DNA from: Chryseobacterium formosense
Lineage (GTDB): Bacteria; Bacteroidota; Bacteroidia; Flavobacteriales; Weeksellaceae
Reading direction: 5' to 3'
DNA length: 64,000 nt
Assembly: GCF_900116415.1 (NCBI RefSeq)
Contig: NZ_FPAP01000001.1
Location: 1,240,001 to 1,304,000, forward strand
The notes beneath the pieces are model-generated. The model was not told the DNA's origin. It worked only from the letters and a program-made list of their open reading frames with translations, and ran no database searches. The translations under genes were made by a program, and so were the position numbers. Positions 35,974-45,498 of the stretch are shown piece after piece. Position 1 is the first letter of the stretch, and every line of letters starts with the position of its first letter.

Positions 35974-36396
35974 CTACGACTTTGAGGTGTACTCACCTTC
36001 TTCCTCTTTATGCCAGAATCGCACCTTGCTTGCACGCACTTTGATCAGACAGATCCCGGGAGTCTCAATTCCTTGCGGAAACCATTGGTCAAGGTCTTCA
36101 ACCCATTTTTCTTTAAGCGTGTCCTTATCCTGAATAATTTCACCGGCACCGATACATTCGATAAATAGCAGGTCATCAGTCTGGTAGATAAGATTGACAT
36201 GATGATTGTTCATGATCTGGTCGACCTTATGGCTGTCCTCATAGGAAAAGAACCAGGAGTCGCCATCATACTCGACTTTACCGTTGTTGCTCATAGGCCT
36301 TGAATGGGAGACTTGTTTTCCGTCCTGCGTGACCATCATACAGAAATCGAGGTTCTTCATTCTTTCTGCAATGGTTTTCAATGATGCTTTTTTCAT
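35974..36396 (-). CDS. Pyridoxamine 5'-phosphate oxidase-fold general stress protein
   Basis: 140 residues with the split beta-barrel FMN-binding pattern of general stress protein 26: LDFCMMVTQDGKQVSHSRPM, GDSWFFSYEDSHKVDQIMNN, HHVNLIYQTDDLLFIECIGA and ICLIKVRASKVRFWHKEE. Members bind FMN or F420-like flavins and are induced by general stress, usually without proven enzymatic activity. The gene is single, convergent with the 43-residue peptide gene. The stress assignment comes from the family, not from an operator seen here. Confidence 0.87.
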   Translation of the reverse strand: MKKASLKTIAERMKNLDFCMMVTQDGKQVSHSRPMSNNGKVEYDGDSWFFSYEDSHKVDQIMNNHHVNLIYQTDDLLFIECIGAGEIIQDKDTLKEKWVEDLDQWFPQGIETPGICLIKVRASKVRFWHKEEEGEYTSKS

Positions 36397-36871
36397 AATA
36401 CTGATATTTTGGTTTAGTGGTGATCATATCCTGAGTTCACAAATATCAAGGAATTGATCTGCTTTGCTAGCACAAACCAAAATCCATACCGATACAAGAT
36501 GTCTGGTGCGTCAGCATTCGTTTATCAAAATAATATGCTTCAATTAATTGCTCATCTTAATCTTGATAGAATGAAAAAATGATTTTTATTCTTTAAACTT
36601 GAAAATTTCTCAGTAAAGATTTCGGATTTATTGTTTTTAAGTAAAGGTAATTTGTATTACAAAACCTTTAAAATAAAAATAACAGCAAATTTAAATACCC
36701 TCAACACCTTCAAAGTGTTGGGATTTTTATTTGAACCACTTGAAAAATCCGTGTAGTTATTTTACTACAAGAACTTCCATTTTCCACTACAATAAAACTT
36801 CTATTGCTGCCGTAGATTTGTATTGTTCAAAAGAGGATAACTAAATAATAAAAAAAATAAAAAATACGATC
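36397..36871. other. Intergenic upstream of pilin-like gene
   Basis: Contains the orphan terminator at 36700-36728 and, at 36813-36820, TAGATTTG, which fits the Bacteroidetes -7 element TAnnTTTG, about 50 bases before the ATG at 36872. I do not see a matching -33 TTTG at the usual distance. No gene. Confidence 0.4.
36700..36728 (+). terminator. Orphan terminator-like hairpin
   Basis: CTCAACAC-CTTCAAA-GTGTTGGG (one G-U pair) followed by ATTTTTATTT on the plus strand. No plus-strand gene ends within 800 bases upstream except the 43-residue peptide, which has its own terminator. It may end a small RNA starting in 36400-36690. Confidence 0.45.
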
Positions 36872-37417
36872 ATGACAAAACAAATAGCAACCGCAGTCTT
36901 AACTATCGCAGCAATTATATTAGGAACTAATAATGCTCAGGCTCAAAATACTACCGCTACAACAACCGTAAATATTACCCTGAATGATGTAATTTCTATC
37001 GATGCGGGAAGTACAGCAATCGGTAATACGGTTGACTTCAACTATGCTACTGCAGCAGACTACAACTCTGATCAAACCATTACCAAAGCCAACTCTTTGA
37101 AAGTAACTTCAACGAAGAACTTTAACGTTAAAGTAAAAGCAGGAGGTGCTAATTTCTTGAACGGAACAAATACAATTCCTGTAAATGTTTTGACGATCAA
37201 AGCAGCTGCAGCAGCTGGAACAATGGGCGGAACAAAAACGGCTGTCGTTTTATCCGCAACGGATCAGACTTTAGTGTCAAATGCTCCGCTTGGAAGTGCA
37301 TTAACATTGAACTTGGATTACATGATTCCAGCTTCGAAATCATCATCTTCGGATATCTTAGGTAAACCAGCCGGAACTTATACGCAAACTGTTACTTATA
37401 CCGCAACAGCTTTATAA
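36872..37417 (+). CDS. Secreted pilin/DUF4402-like protein
   Basis: 181 residues: signal peptide MTKQIATAVLTIAAIILGTN ending after AQAQ, then a Thr/Ala-rich beta-sandwich with TTTVNITLNDVISIDAGSTA, KNFNVKVKAGGANFLNGTNT and a C-terminal strand GTYTQTVTYTATAL, like DUF4402 and chaperone-usher-type pilin domains. No usher or chaperone gene is near. It is highly regular in codon use and has its own terminator, suggesting strong expression. Probably a surface or periplasmic structural protein; exact role unknown. Confidence 0.75.
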   Translation: MTKQIATAVLTIAAIILGTNNAQAQNTTATTTVNITLNDVISIDAGSTAIGNTVDFNYATAADYNSDQTITKANSLKVTSTKNFNVKVKAGGANFLNGTNTIPVNVLTIKAAAAAGTMGGTKTAVVLSATDQTLVSNAPLGSALTLNLDYMIPASKSSSSDILGKPAGTYTQTVTYTATAL

Positions 37418-37748
37418 TAAAAATTTTTCATATTAATATTTTGTGATTTGGTGTTTCAAAGGCTTCCTACAGGAAGCCTTTGATTTTGTATGTGTTGATA
37501 CCGATATAGAGAAAATTCAAAATCCGGAAATAAGTGTCTATCAGCTGTAAGGTAGAATCGATGTTATTGGACAATTAAATCTAATTAGTACATTCCACCA
37601 AACATTCAGTGAGTTTATTAAGCCGTCTTATATCTTTTTAAAGTTATCGAATCTTAAAAAACGATTGAAAGTACATAATAGAAATATCATAGGTAATTTT
37701 TTTGATTACATTAAGCTAGCACTTAGATTTGTAAAAAAAATTGAATTT
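37418..37748. other. Intergenic before CLC gene
   Basis: Includes the terminator at 37457-37481. From about 37551 the CLC frame is open without an ATG (..GRIDVIGQLNLIST.. into KVHNRNIIGNFFDYIK), preceded by TAA at 37548-37550. This may be chance or a longer N-terminus with a non-ATG start such as TTG 37665. Confidence 0.4.
37457..37481 (+). terminator. Intrinsic terminator of pilin-like gene
   Basis: CAAAGGCTTCCT-A-CAGGAAGCCTTTG followed by ATTTTG, 40 bases past the stop codon at 37417. Confidence 0.8.
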
Positions 37749-39011
37749 ATGATAGTAACGAATAGAAGAAAAATACAAGCGCATCACTTTTTCAAGTTAA
37801 TTATAATTTCTGTGTTAATAAGCATCGTTGCCTCTTGTCTTGGCTATTCATTAAAATTAATTACTGAGCATTTTCAAAAACTCATATTTCATTTTGCAGA
37901 AGGAGAAAATTCTATTTGGTTTATTTTTCTTCCAACAATGGGGATAACAACAATATTTTTTTTAAGAAAATACCTTTTCCTTAATAGAAAAAATAAAGGG
38001 ATCACCGAAATCTATAAAACAATTGATCAAAGAAAAGATCATTTACCGCTTTTCAAAATTCCATCACATTTTTTAAACGGATTTCTTACCGTCATCTTCG
38101 GGGGGTCTACAGGAATTGAAGTTTCTACGGTTGTCGCAACAGCAACTCTTGGAAATGCAGCTTATGAAAAACACTTTTCAGCAAATATTTACAAATTGGA
38201 ACTTATTTGTGCAGGTGTTGTAGCAGGCGTAGCAATTTTGTTTGGAAGTCCAATCACAGGCTGGCTTTTTGCTCTGGAAGTGATTGCGAGAAAATTTAAT
38301 AAAACACTTTTTATTAGCTGTACTTCGTCGGCTATTATTTCAGGGATTTTCCTTTATTTCATGAAAAGCGATCCTTTACTTCCCTTTGAAATTAATGGGT
38401 GGAAATGGATGGCAATTCCGTTTTTTATAATCTTAAGCTTATTAGGAGGTATTTTATCCGTTTATTTTACAATTCTAGTCATTAAGATTAAAGATTTTTT
38501 TTTAGGGATTTCCAATAATTTTTTGAGAGTAAATTTGGGAGCTGTGATTGTAGGAATGCTAATATTTTGTTTTCCATCTCTATATGGAGACAGTTATCAT
38601 TCTTTATCCGAAATTCTAAGTCATCCCCAAAGTTATTCGTTTATTTTTTTGTTTTTTCTTATTTTATTAAAGCCGCTGGCTTCTTCTCTAACTCTTGGAG
38701 CCGGAGGTGATGGTGGTGTTTTTGCACCCAGTATTGTTGCAGGTGCATTCTTAGGATTTACTTTAGCTCTTTTTTGCAATACCTATTTTGGAACCTCTCT
38801 GATCTATCTAAATTTTGTATTAGTCGGGGCAGCTGCTACTTTATCTGCATCTATTTATGCTCCTCTAACAGCAATTTTCTTAGTTTGCAATTTAGCACCT
38901 AATGGATATGTGTTGTTTTTTCCTATATTGTTGGGATGTTGGATTTCTAAAAACTTAGCAAAATCAATTCTACCCTATAATGTGTATACTTACGATAACA
39001 AAAGTAAATAA
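37749..39011 (+). CDS. CLC-family chloride channel/transporter
   Basis: 420 residues from the ATG at 37749; TTG at 37665 would add 28 residues. About ten membrane helices. The CLC selectivity regions are visible: VIFGGSTGIEVSTVVA (about 115-130), where E124 aligns with the gating glutamate of GxxGxEGP, and GAGGDGGVFAPSIVAGAFLG (about 317-336), the GxFxP motif region. The gating glutamate argues for a Cl-/H+ exchanger rather than a pure channel. No CBS domains are attached. A role in acid or ionic stress fits the surrounding genes. Transcribed alone. Confidence 0.88.
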   Translation: MIVTNRRKIQAHHFFKLIIISVLISIVASCLGYSLKLITEHFQKLIFHFAEGENSIWFIFLPTMGITTIFFLRKYLFLNRKNKGITEIYKTIDQRKDHLPLFKIPSHFLNGFLTVIFGGSTGIEVSTVVATATLGNAAYEKHFSANIYKLELICAGVVAGVAILFGSPITGWLFALEVIARKFNKTLFISCTSSAIISGIFLYFMKSDPLLPFEINGWKWMAIPFFIILSLLGGILSVYFTILVIKIKDFFLGISNNFLRVNLGAVIVGMLIFCFPSLYGDSYHSLSEILSHPQSYSFIFLFFLILLKPLASSLTLGAGGDGGVFAPSIVAGAFLGFTLALFCNTYFGTSLIYLNFVLVGAAATLSASIYAPLTAIFLVCNLAPNGYVLFFPILLGCWISKNLAKSILPYNVYTYDNKSK

Positions 39012-39529
39012 TTATTGCTTAAATAGTTTTTTGTTCATTTTAAAATGATTTCTGAAGGATTTGTGCGTTCAATTTTTTACGCATAATTATAAAATCACAA
39101 ATAATAAAGTTAAAAAAATAGTACCTACACTTCCCTATAGATTATCTAAAAAATAATTGCTGACATCCAGAAGAAGCTATAGAAATTGGGAGAGCCTAAC
39201 AAAACCACATAAAACATTTAGTTTCGATTTTAGTTTCACTCAAATTAGTGGAATATTTAGTGTATTTTACATTTGTAAAGACATCTTGATTTATTAGTAA
39301 GTATTTTTTTTATAATACGTCGCAGTATACTCTATAATGAGATCGTTACAGAAAATAAGATTATGACATTTGAAACTAATGATCTAATAGGACACTTTGA
39401 CACCTATTTTAAACAGGAGTAAATGAATAATACCACATAATCTTAATTTGTTGAACACATCAAAGATAATTCACTAGAATGGTTTGTTAATTGATGTTAT
39501 AAAATATACATCCATTAAATCACAGAACT
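39012..39529. other. Intergenic, no gene
   Basis: 518 bases, AT-rich, between the CLC and Crp/Fnr genes on the same strand. A 19-codon frame (MTFETNDLIGHFDTYF..) at 39363-39422 is too short to support. No hairpin or repeat recognised. Confidence 0.4.
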
Positions 39530-40126
39530 ATGCTTCTTGATGAAAATATTTTATTGAAATATGGTGCAATCGTTGCAGAATATGAACATGGTGAAGAAAT
39601 TTTCAATGAAGGTGGTAGTCCCAAATATTATTTCCAGATAAGAACAGGGATCGTTGAACTTAATAATTATGACGTAGATGGAAAGGAGTTTACTCAGCAT
39701 ATCTTATTCGAGGGTCAAAGTATTGGCGAGTCATTTCTTTTTGCCGATATGCCGTACACCGTTAACGCCATTGCAAAAAGTGCTTGTGACATCATAAAAA
39801 TTTCAAAATATTCATTTTTAAAGTTGCTGGACGAAAATCCCGAAATTTCATTAAAATTATTTAAACTTATTGCGGAAAGACTTTCTGATAAGTATTCCAT
39901 GATGTTTACTCTAATATCACAAGAGCCTGAATCAAAAATTAAAAGTATTTTAAATTATTTAAAGAAGAATTCTAATCATGATAGTCCATTTACTTATGAA
40001 GTCCCATTGACTAGAAAGCAGATCGCTAATCTAACAGGACTGCGTGTCGAAACTGTCATTCGAACAGTCAAAAGAATGGCAAATAATAACAAGTTAAAAA
40101 TCCGAAACAGAAGAATTTTCTGTTAA
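39530..40126 (+). CDS. Crp/Fnr-family transcriptional regulator
   Basis: 198 residues: cNMP-binding-like domain (YEHGEEIFNEGGSPKYYFQI, IGESFLFADMPYTVNAIAKS) and C-terminal HTH (PLTRKQIANLTGLRVETVIR). Paralogue of the protein at 21774-22370, equal in length, and related to the fragment at 58325-58534. No Fnr cysteines. Target unknown; it is a lone gene in front of a response regulator gene 330 bases further. Confidence 0.88.
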   Translation: MLLDENILLKYGAIVAEYEHGEEIFNEGGSPKYYFQIRTGIVELNNYDVDGKEFTQHILFEGQSIGESFLFADMPYTVNAIAKSACDIIKISKYSFLKLLDENPEISLKLFKLIAERLSDKYSMMFTLISQEPESKIKSILNYLKKNSNHDSPFTYEVPLTRKQIANLTGLRVETVIRTVKRMANNNKLKIRNRRIFC

Positions 40127-40453
40127 GAAAATATTTAATACCAATTAAGGTCAAACAAGTTTTAAATTGTATTCAATATTCTTATTTAAAAAATTGGAAA
40201 GAACCTAAAGACGAAAAAAATGATGTTATAATGAGGCTTTAGTCAGAGAAAACAAACAGTATTAGACCTCACAATCAATGGAGAAGAAGAAGGTTTATAT
40301 TTTTGTGATAATAACAGTTTTTAGTTCCCTTTGCGAAAATGATTTATTGTTCAAGATTCAAAATTCTAAAAATTACTTTATGGTTCGAGAGATGTGCTAT
40401 AGTTGGATAGTCGGAGAACATTTTTTCATATATTTATAAAAAATTAATGACTT
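40127..40453. other. Intergenic, possible relic
   Basis: Two overlapping plus-strand frames look partly protein-like: one from ATG 40279 (MEKKKVYIFVIITVFSSLCE.., 53 codons) and one reading VLDLTINGEEEGLYFCDNNS. Neither is supported by a family. Otherwise AT-rich promoter region of the response regulator. Confidence 0.3.
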
Positions 40454-40810
40454 ATGGAGAAAAAAGTAGTGCTTATTCAGGATGATGAACAAATATTAGA
40501 CCTAATGGATCACATATTGACCAACGAAGGTTATGATGTTACACCATCATTAACTACCGAGCCTATTGAGAAGATCGACGAGATCAATCCTGACATAGTT
40601 ATTGTAGATGAGTACATCAAAGGAGATAAAAGAGGAACTGAGGTAATTGAAGAGTTAAAGTCCGATCCTACTACAGAAGATGTTTCAGCTGTATTGACCT
40701 CCACTTCTTCTGAATTATGTAAAAAGGCTGAACAATGCAAAGCTGATGACTTTATTGAAAAACCTTTTGATATTGATCATCTGGTAGATGTCGTTAAGAA
40801 AAACACTTAA
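40454..40810 (+). CDS. Stand-alone response regulator receiver
   Basis: 118 residues, only a CheY-like receiver: acidic pair D10/D11 in IQDDEQ, phospho-acceptor D52 in VIVDEY, Thr/Ser at T82 in LTSTSS and Lys103 in IEKPFD. No output domain and no histidine kinase nearby. Such receivers act as phosphate sinks or protein-interaction switches. A second similar receiver (48377-48739) shares length and layout, and both may serve one unknown kinase. Alternative roles in general stress partner switching are possible but not visible. Confidence 0.85.
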   Translation: MEKKVVLIQDDEQILDLMDHILTNEGYDVTPSLTTEPIEKIDEINPDIVIVDEYIKGDKRGTEVIEELKSDPTTEDVSAVLTSTSSELCKKAEQCKADDFIEKPFDIDHLVDVVKKNT

Positions 40811-40981
40811 ACTTCGGAAGGTGCTGTGCAATTTAAATCATACACATTACAATATGCTTCGACGCAAATAAAGATCTTTTGCCAAAACTTTTATATGTGT
40901 ATGATATCAGAATTGGTATATCTTATAATTGCATTTTTCGTTCTATGGTGACGTATCTTTAAGCTTAGCTTTAATTCAATT

Positions 40982-43678
40982 TTACTCATCCTGCAAACTC
41001 GATAGTATCTTCAGCATATCTATCCCTTTACCTAAGACAGGCTTGAAAATATCACCGACATCCGCTACACGTTCTAAGGCATTAAAAATAGTAAAATCAC
41101 TCATCTTTAAACCTTTTTTAACTTCGTCCCAGTTGAGAGGCATAGATACTGTTGCACCTGCTTTAGGACGAACGGAATAAACAGAAGCAATTGTCGCATG
41201 CGGCCTGTTCTGAAGAAAGTCAAGGTACATTTTTCCTTTACGGTCTGATATCTGTCGCTCAATGGTAGTTATTTTGGGAAGTGCTTCGTGAACCAATTTA
41301 ACGATGACCCTAGCAAATTCTTTACTTTGTTCATAGGTATATTTATTTCCTAAAGGAATATAAATATGAAGTCCCGTGGAACCGCTTGTCTTGCAATAAC
41401 ATGGTACACCCATATCATCCAAGATCTGCTTGGTAACTTGTGCCGTCTCTATCACCTGGTCGAAAGTATTTTTATCAGGATCCAGATCAATAATGCAATA
41501 GGTCGGATGATCAGGTTTCTTCACCGTACTATTCCACGGATTCATTTCAATACACGCAAGATTGGCCATGTAAAGAAGAGTTGCTTCATCACTTCCTACC
41601 AAGTACTGTTTTTCTTTTTGATCAGTATCGCTGTGATAAATATATCTCTCAATCCAGTCGGGAGCCTTTCCCGTAATATCTTTAAAATAGAATCCTTCTT
41701 CGTTAATACCGTTAGGAAATCGGTTCATACTCTGGGGACGCCCCTTTAGATATGGCAGTATGTATGGAGCCACCTGGTAATAATAATTGATCAAATCTCT
41801 CTTTGTTATTTTATCATCCGGCCAGAATATTTTATCGAGGTTGGTAAATTTCAGTTCATGCCTGTTCACATTCTTTACCTGAGTTGCTTCATTGGGATTA
41901 AGCAGTGTTTTTCTCTTGCTGCTCTGACGTGGCTTTATGATCGCATCCTTATCTACAATATTTCGAGCTTTGGTTTCGGTTTCAAAAACTACTTTCTTTG
42001 CGTTCTTATCATTTCTCATGCCTTCAAATGAGGGATGTCGCATGACACCGTCACTGGTCAATTCAGTATAGGTGATCTCTCCTATCAGTTTAGGTTTTAA
42101 CCATGTTACAGTGGCATGAGGCGGATTGGGACGGAAGCGGGATGGCTTGTTAACATCAGGTTCTTCTGAAAAAGGAACCTTGTCCGTAATGAGTGGCTCA
42201 AATTGATCCATCATTTCTTTCTGCATTTTAGCATTAAAGCCTGTTCCTACTTTTCCGGTATAGATCAATTCTTTACCAGCATATACGCCTACCAAAAGGC
42301 TGCTGAAGAGCTTATTGGAATCATCATTGAGTGTAAAGCCCCCGATGACAACTTCCTGCCTTTTATTGGCTTTGATTTTGAGCCAATCCTTAGTTCTGTT
42401 TTTTGTATGATATAAACTATCTTTTCTTTTGGCCATAATGCCTTCTAAACCCATTTTCTTAGCGGCTTCTAAAAATTCAATACCTGAAGTATGGAAATCC
42501 TGGCTGATGAGTACAGAATCATTTTGAGGTAATACTTGTTCCAGAACTGCCCTTCGGTCTGTTAATGGAAGTTCCTTTAAGTCTTTGCCATCATACCAGA
42601 GGATATCAAATACGTAATAAACTAGGTCTCCGTCCGCTTCGCTTCGCCAGTTTTGTAAAGAACCAAAATCTGCGGAACCCTTTTTGCCAAGAACTACCAC
42701 CTCTCCGTCAATAATAGCTTTAAGCTTCATCCGTTCTAATTGCTGCTGGATAGGATAAAATTTTTCAGAAAAACGTTTGTTATTTCTCGATTTCAGCTCA
42801 ACATTTTTTCCGTCCATAAAAGCGACTGCCCTGTAACCGTCCCATTTTATTTCGTACAGCCAATCATCGCTTTCAAAAGGCTGATCGACCAATGTAGCCA
42901 GCATCGGTTCTACCTCATGATAGAATTTTTGTTCAGCAGTCTTTTTTAATAACGTGCTGACTTTTTTGGAAGCCTTTTTTTTCTTCGGAGCTTCAGCATT
43001 GAGTTGTGAATCCACCAGTTCAGGCGCTGTTTCACCAACTGTCTTTTTATCTTTCTTCGTACTGTCAACTTTGACAACATTTTGACCATAAGTCCTATCC
43101 GGTGATTTCTCCATCTGGGCAATAGTCTTCTTTGAAATAACTGATTTATCCTTTAAAGTTATATCATCTGCTGTGGCATATCGATCAGCGAGCTTCATCA
43201 GAAGCCATCCGTTCTCCCCTCTTCCATACGCTTTAACCAGGGCAAATTCACCCCTTAACTTCTTGCCTTTCAGTTTTATTTTCAGTTTTCCTGAGTACAG
43301 TTGATGTAATAGATTTTTCTCCTGTTTTTTTAAATCCCCGTCTATGGGTTCTGTCGGCTCATAAGTTCCTTCATCCCAGACGATAACCGTTCCCCCACCA
43401 TACTGTCCCTTAGGGATGATCCCTTCAAAATTTTTATAGTCATAAGGATGGTCTTCAACCATCATCGCAAGCCGTTTGATATCTGGATCAAGCGATGGTC
43501 CCTTGGGAACAGCCCAGCTTTTCAGTACGCCATCCATCTCAAGACGAAAATCATAATGCAGATGCGAGGCATCATGCTTTTGAACAACGAATCGTAGTTC
43601 TGTGCCTGAAGGTTTACCTCCGAAAGGTTCAGGCGTCTTATCTTCCGATCTTTTTTTATGGTAATCTGATAATTTCAT
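40982..43678 (-). CDS. ligD: DNA ligase D (multidomain NHEJ ligase)
   Basis: 898 residues with all three LigD modules: 3'-phosphoesterase (about 1-165, HDASHLHYDFRLEMDGVLKS and HPYDYKNFEG), Lys-rich linker (200-250), ATP-dependent ligase (about 255-545, adenylated K278 in YEIKWDGYRAVAF, then DGEVVVLGKKGS) and archaeal-type primase/polymerase (about 605-890, KRDLINYYYQVAPYI, IDLDPDKNTF as metal site, TSGSTGLHIYIPL). It seals double-strand breaks together with Ku after trimming and filling ends. No ku gene is found in this window, although it often neighbours ligD. Single transcription unit on the minus strand. Confidence 0.96.
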   Translation of the reverse strand: MKLSDYHKKRSEDKTPEPFGGKPSGTELRFVVQKHDASHLHYDFRLEMDGVLKSWAVPKGPSLDPDIKRLAMMVEDHPYDYKNFEGIIPKGQYGGGTVIVWDEGTYEPTEPIDGDLKKQEKNLLHQLYSGKLKIKLKGKKLRGEFALVKAYGRGENGWLLMKLADRYATADDITLKDKSVISKKTIAQMEKSPDRTYGQNVVKVDSTKKDKKTVGETAPELVDSQLNAEAPKKKKASKKVSTLLKKTAEQKFYHEVEPMLATLVDQPFESDDWLYEIKWDGYRAVAFMDGKNVELKSRNNKRFSEKFYPIQQQLERMKLKAIIDGEVVVLGKKGSADFGSLQNWRSEADGDLVYYVFDILWYDGKDLKELPLTDRRAVLEQVLPQNDSVLISQDFHTSGIEFLEAAKKMGLEGIMAKRKDSLYHTKNRTKDWLKIKANKRQEVVIGGFTLNDDSNKLFSSLLVGVYAGKELIYTGKVGTGFNAKMQKEMMDQFEPLITDKVPFSEEPDVNKPSRFRPNPPHATVTWLKPKLIGEITYTELTSDGVMRHPSFEGMRNDKNAKKVVFETETKARNIVDKDAIIKPRQSSKRKTLLNPNEATQVKNVNRHELKFTNLDKIFWPDDKITKRDLINYYYQVAPYILPYLKGRPQSMNRFPNGINEEGFYFKDITGKAPDWIERYIYHSDTDQKEKQYLVGSDEATLLYMANLACIEMNPWNSTVKKPDHPTYCIIDLDPDKNTFDQVIETAQVTKQILDDMGVPCYCKTSGSTGLHIYIPLGNKYTYEQSKEFARVIVKLVHEALPKITTIERQISDRKGKMYLDFLQNRPHATIASVYSVRPKAGATVSMPLNWDEVKKGLKMSDFTIFNALERVADVGDIFKPVLGKGIDMLKILSSLQDE

Positions 43679-43764
43679 GATATTAGCTTTTTAGATAATA
43701 ACATCTTTCTGACAAGGCCAGAAAGTTGAGATGCAATAAGCGCTTTCTGTATAAAGCTGCTGGA

Positions 43765-43960
43765 ATGAATTTATTTTTTGTGCTTTTCCTTTAAAATACG
43801 CTTCAAGTACTTCTGTGGTTGGATCCGGTCGCTCGGATAGCTTCCGTAACTGCCTGAGAACTGACATTCATTTATCTTTGAAATGACGGATCTCATAATT
43901 TTCAGAACTACTGACTTTGCTGCAATCACGCTGGTCTTTTTTGGATTTATTGTTAGCCAT
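43765..43960 (-). pseudogene. DUF3606-family small protein, frameshifted
   Basis: ATG at 43960 reads MANNKSKKDQRDCSKVSSSE, NYEIRHFKDK and stops. After a shift the next part reads MNVSSQAVTEAIRATGSN, and after another TEVLEAYFKGKAQK. Together these match the DUF3606 pattern (DxxR..V....YE...W....V....L..A....G......V..YL) of about 60 residues. At least two frameshifts inactivate it. DUF3606 genes are common partners of LigD and YciE stress genes, and this one lies just upstream of ligD. Confidence 0.6.
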
Positions 43961-44210
43961 AACATTTATTTTTATCGTAACAGGAACAAATAAAATGCCA
44001 GCAAGTCCCTTGTTATCAATCCAATAATAAAAGTTCTATGATGTGGTATCAAAATTTCATTGATTACTAATAAATCTTGAAGGAAGAGTACGGAGAGTCT
44101 CCGAACTTCACTTGATCCATAAATTTTAAATGTCTATATCTAAAGTGTACCTCAAATCAATAGATAATGCAAAATAACAATACTTTAATAATATTCTGAA
44201 TGATAAGAAA

Positions 44211-45404
44211 TTATTTAGGTAAAAATTTATTTTCAACAGTATATTCCTGAGATGGAATTTTTTTTAATATGATATTTAAAATTGCAATCCAAATCGTCGA
44301 AAACAATAAAGACAGGCAGGTTATCCCGAGACCCTGTTTATATAATCCATATTCGATAATTCCCGTTTTATAGGCAACAGAAAGAGCTAAAATCCCGAAT
44401 TCTCCTGTCTGCGACAACAGCGCTCCACCATACCAGCTTTCCTTCCAATTATGTTTGAGAAAACGGAAAATAATTGCAGACATCACACTATTACTGACCA
44501 GCACGAATAAAGTACCCAAAAAAATTACCGTATAATTTTCAAATAAGAATTCAATATCAAGGCGCAGCCCTATTGAAACAAAAAATAACGTAACAAAAAA
44601 AATCTTAAAAGGCATTAACGAATGTTCGAGCCAATTGAATACTTCCACTCTCCCTACAATCACACCAGCGATAAAGCTTCCTAATGCTGCGCTCAAACCG
44701 CTTTCTTCAGCAATCAATCCGAATCCGAGACATAATAGCAATCCCAAGAACACCTGCAAATCATGATCGTATTCAATAGTGGCAAATGTTCTTGGGAGTG
44801 TTATTTCCCGTGCCTTGCGAACTTTCTTAATCACATAAAAAAAGCTCACACATAATGCTATCGGTAAAAGGATCCCGGTTAGATTAAAGCCATCCTTGTT
44901 CCATGTTTTGAGTACCGTCAGAACCGGGGCTAAGAGCAAATCTTGGAAAATCAACATATTAAGAACTACAATTCCCAATGCTGTTTGTAATGTATTATGC
45001 TTTTTTAAAAACTCACTAACGACCGCTGTACTGTTAAACATGAAAAGAATTGTCATCATCACAATGCTGTTTGCTGAAAGTCCGATGGTATAACCAACCA
45101 GTAAAGCACATAACATACTAAGTATTATTTTCAGGCCTTGTGCTATTATAGGTTTGATAAGGAGGCTTCGATTGTCAGGAACATTAATTTCCATTCCCAA
45201 AAAAAACATCAAAAGAAGAATTCCTATTTCGCCAACAGCTTCTATTTCATCGGGACTGGAAAACACTCCCAAAACATATGGCCCCATAATTATCCCGGCA
45301 ATAATGTATGCAATCAGGTAAGGCTGATTGTATTTCTTAAGAAGGAAGATCATTCCTAAAATGATAAGGCTCAATAAACATATAGACCACAGTAATTCAT
45401 TCAT
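44211..45404 (-). CDS. CPA2-type cation/proton antiporter (KefB-like, no regulatory domain)
   Basis: 397 residues, membrane domain only: MNELLWSICLLSLIILGMIF, KKYNQPYLIAYIIAGIIMGP, IGILLLMFFLGMEINVPDNR and LSAALGSFIAGVIVGRVEVF with the acidic pair region of CPA2 proteins. It lacks the Usp-like tail of the other CPA2 protein here and any KTN domain. Likely exchanges K+ or Na+ for H+ in the inner membrane. Transcribed alone, upstream of nothing on the minus strand and behind Hsp20. Confidence 0.9.
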   Translation of the reverse strand: MNELLWSICLLSLIILGMIFLLKKYNQPYLIAYIIAGIIMGPYVLGVFSSPDEIEAVGEIGILLLMFFLGMEINVPDNRSLLIKPIIAQGLKIILSMLCALLVGYTIGLSANSIVMMTILFMFNSTAVVSEFLKKHNTLQTALGIVVLNMLIFQDLLLAPVLTVLKTWNKDGFNLTGILLPIALCVSFFYVIKKVRKAREITLPRTFATIEYDHDLQVFLGLLLCLGFGLIAEESGLSAALGSFIAGVIVGRVEVFNWLEHSLMPFKIFFVTLFFVSIGLRLDIEFLFENYTVIFLGTLFVLVSNSVMSAIIFRFLKHNWKESWYGGALLSQTGEFGILALSVAYKTGIIEYGLYKQGLGITCLSLLFSTIWIAILNIILKKIPSQEYTVENKFLPK

Positions 45405-45498
45405 ATATTATCGCTTTAAACATTAACAATGATTTAATATGCTGATATGTAAAATTGGTTTTCCATGTGGAAAACCAATCTGTTCATTAAGGAAAATG

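Noticed and set aside
37665..37748. TTG start for the CLC protein
   Set aside because: Kept only as an alternative: ATG at 37749 is in the right place before the first helix, and TTG starts are rare in this group.
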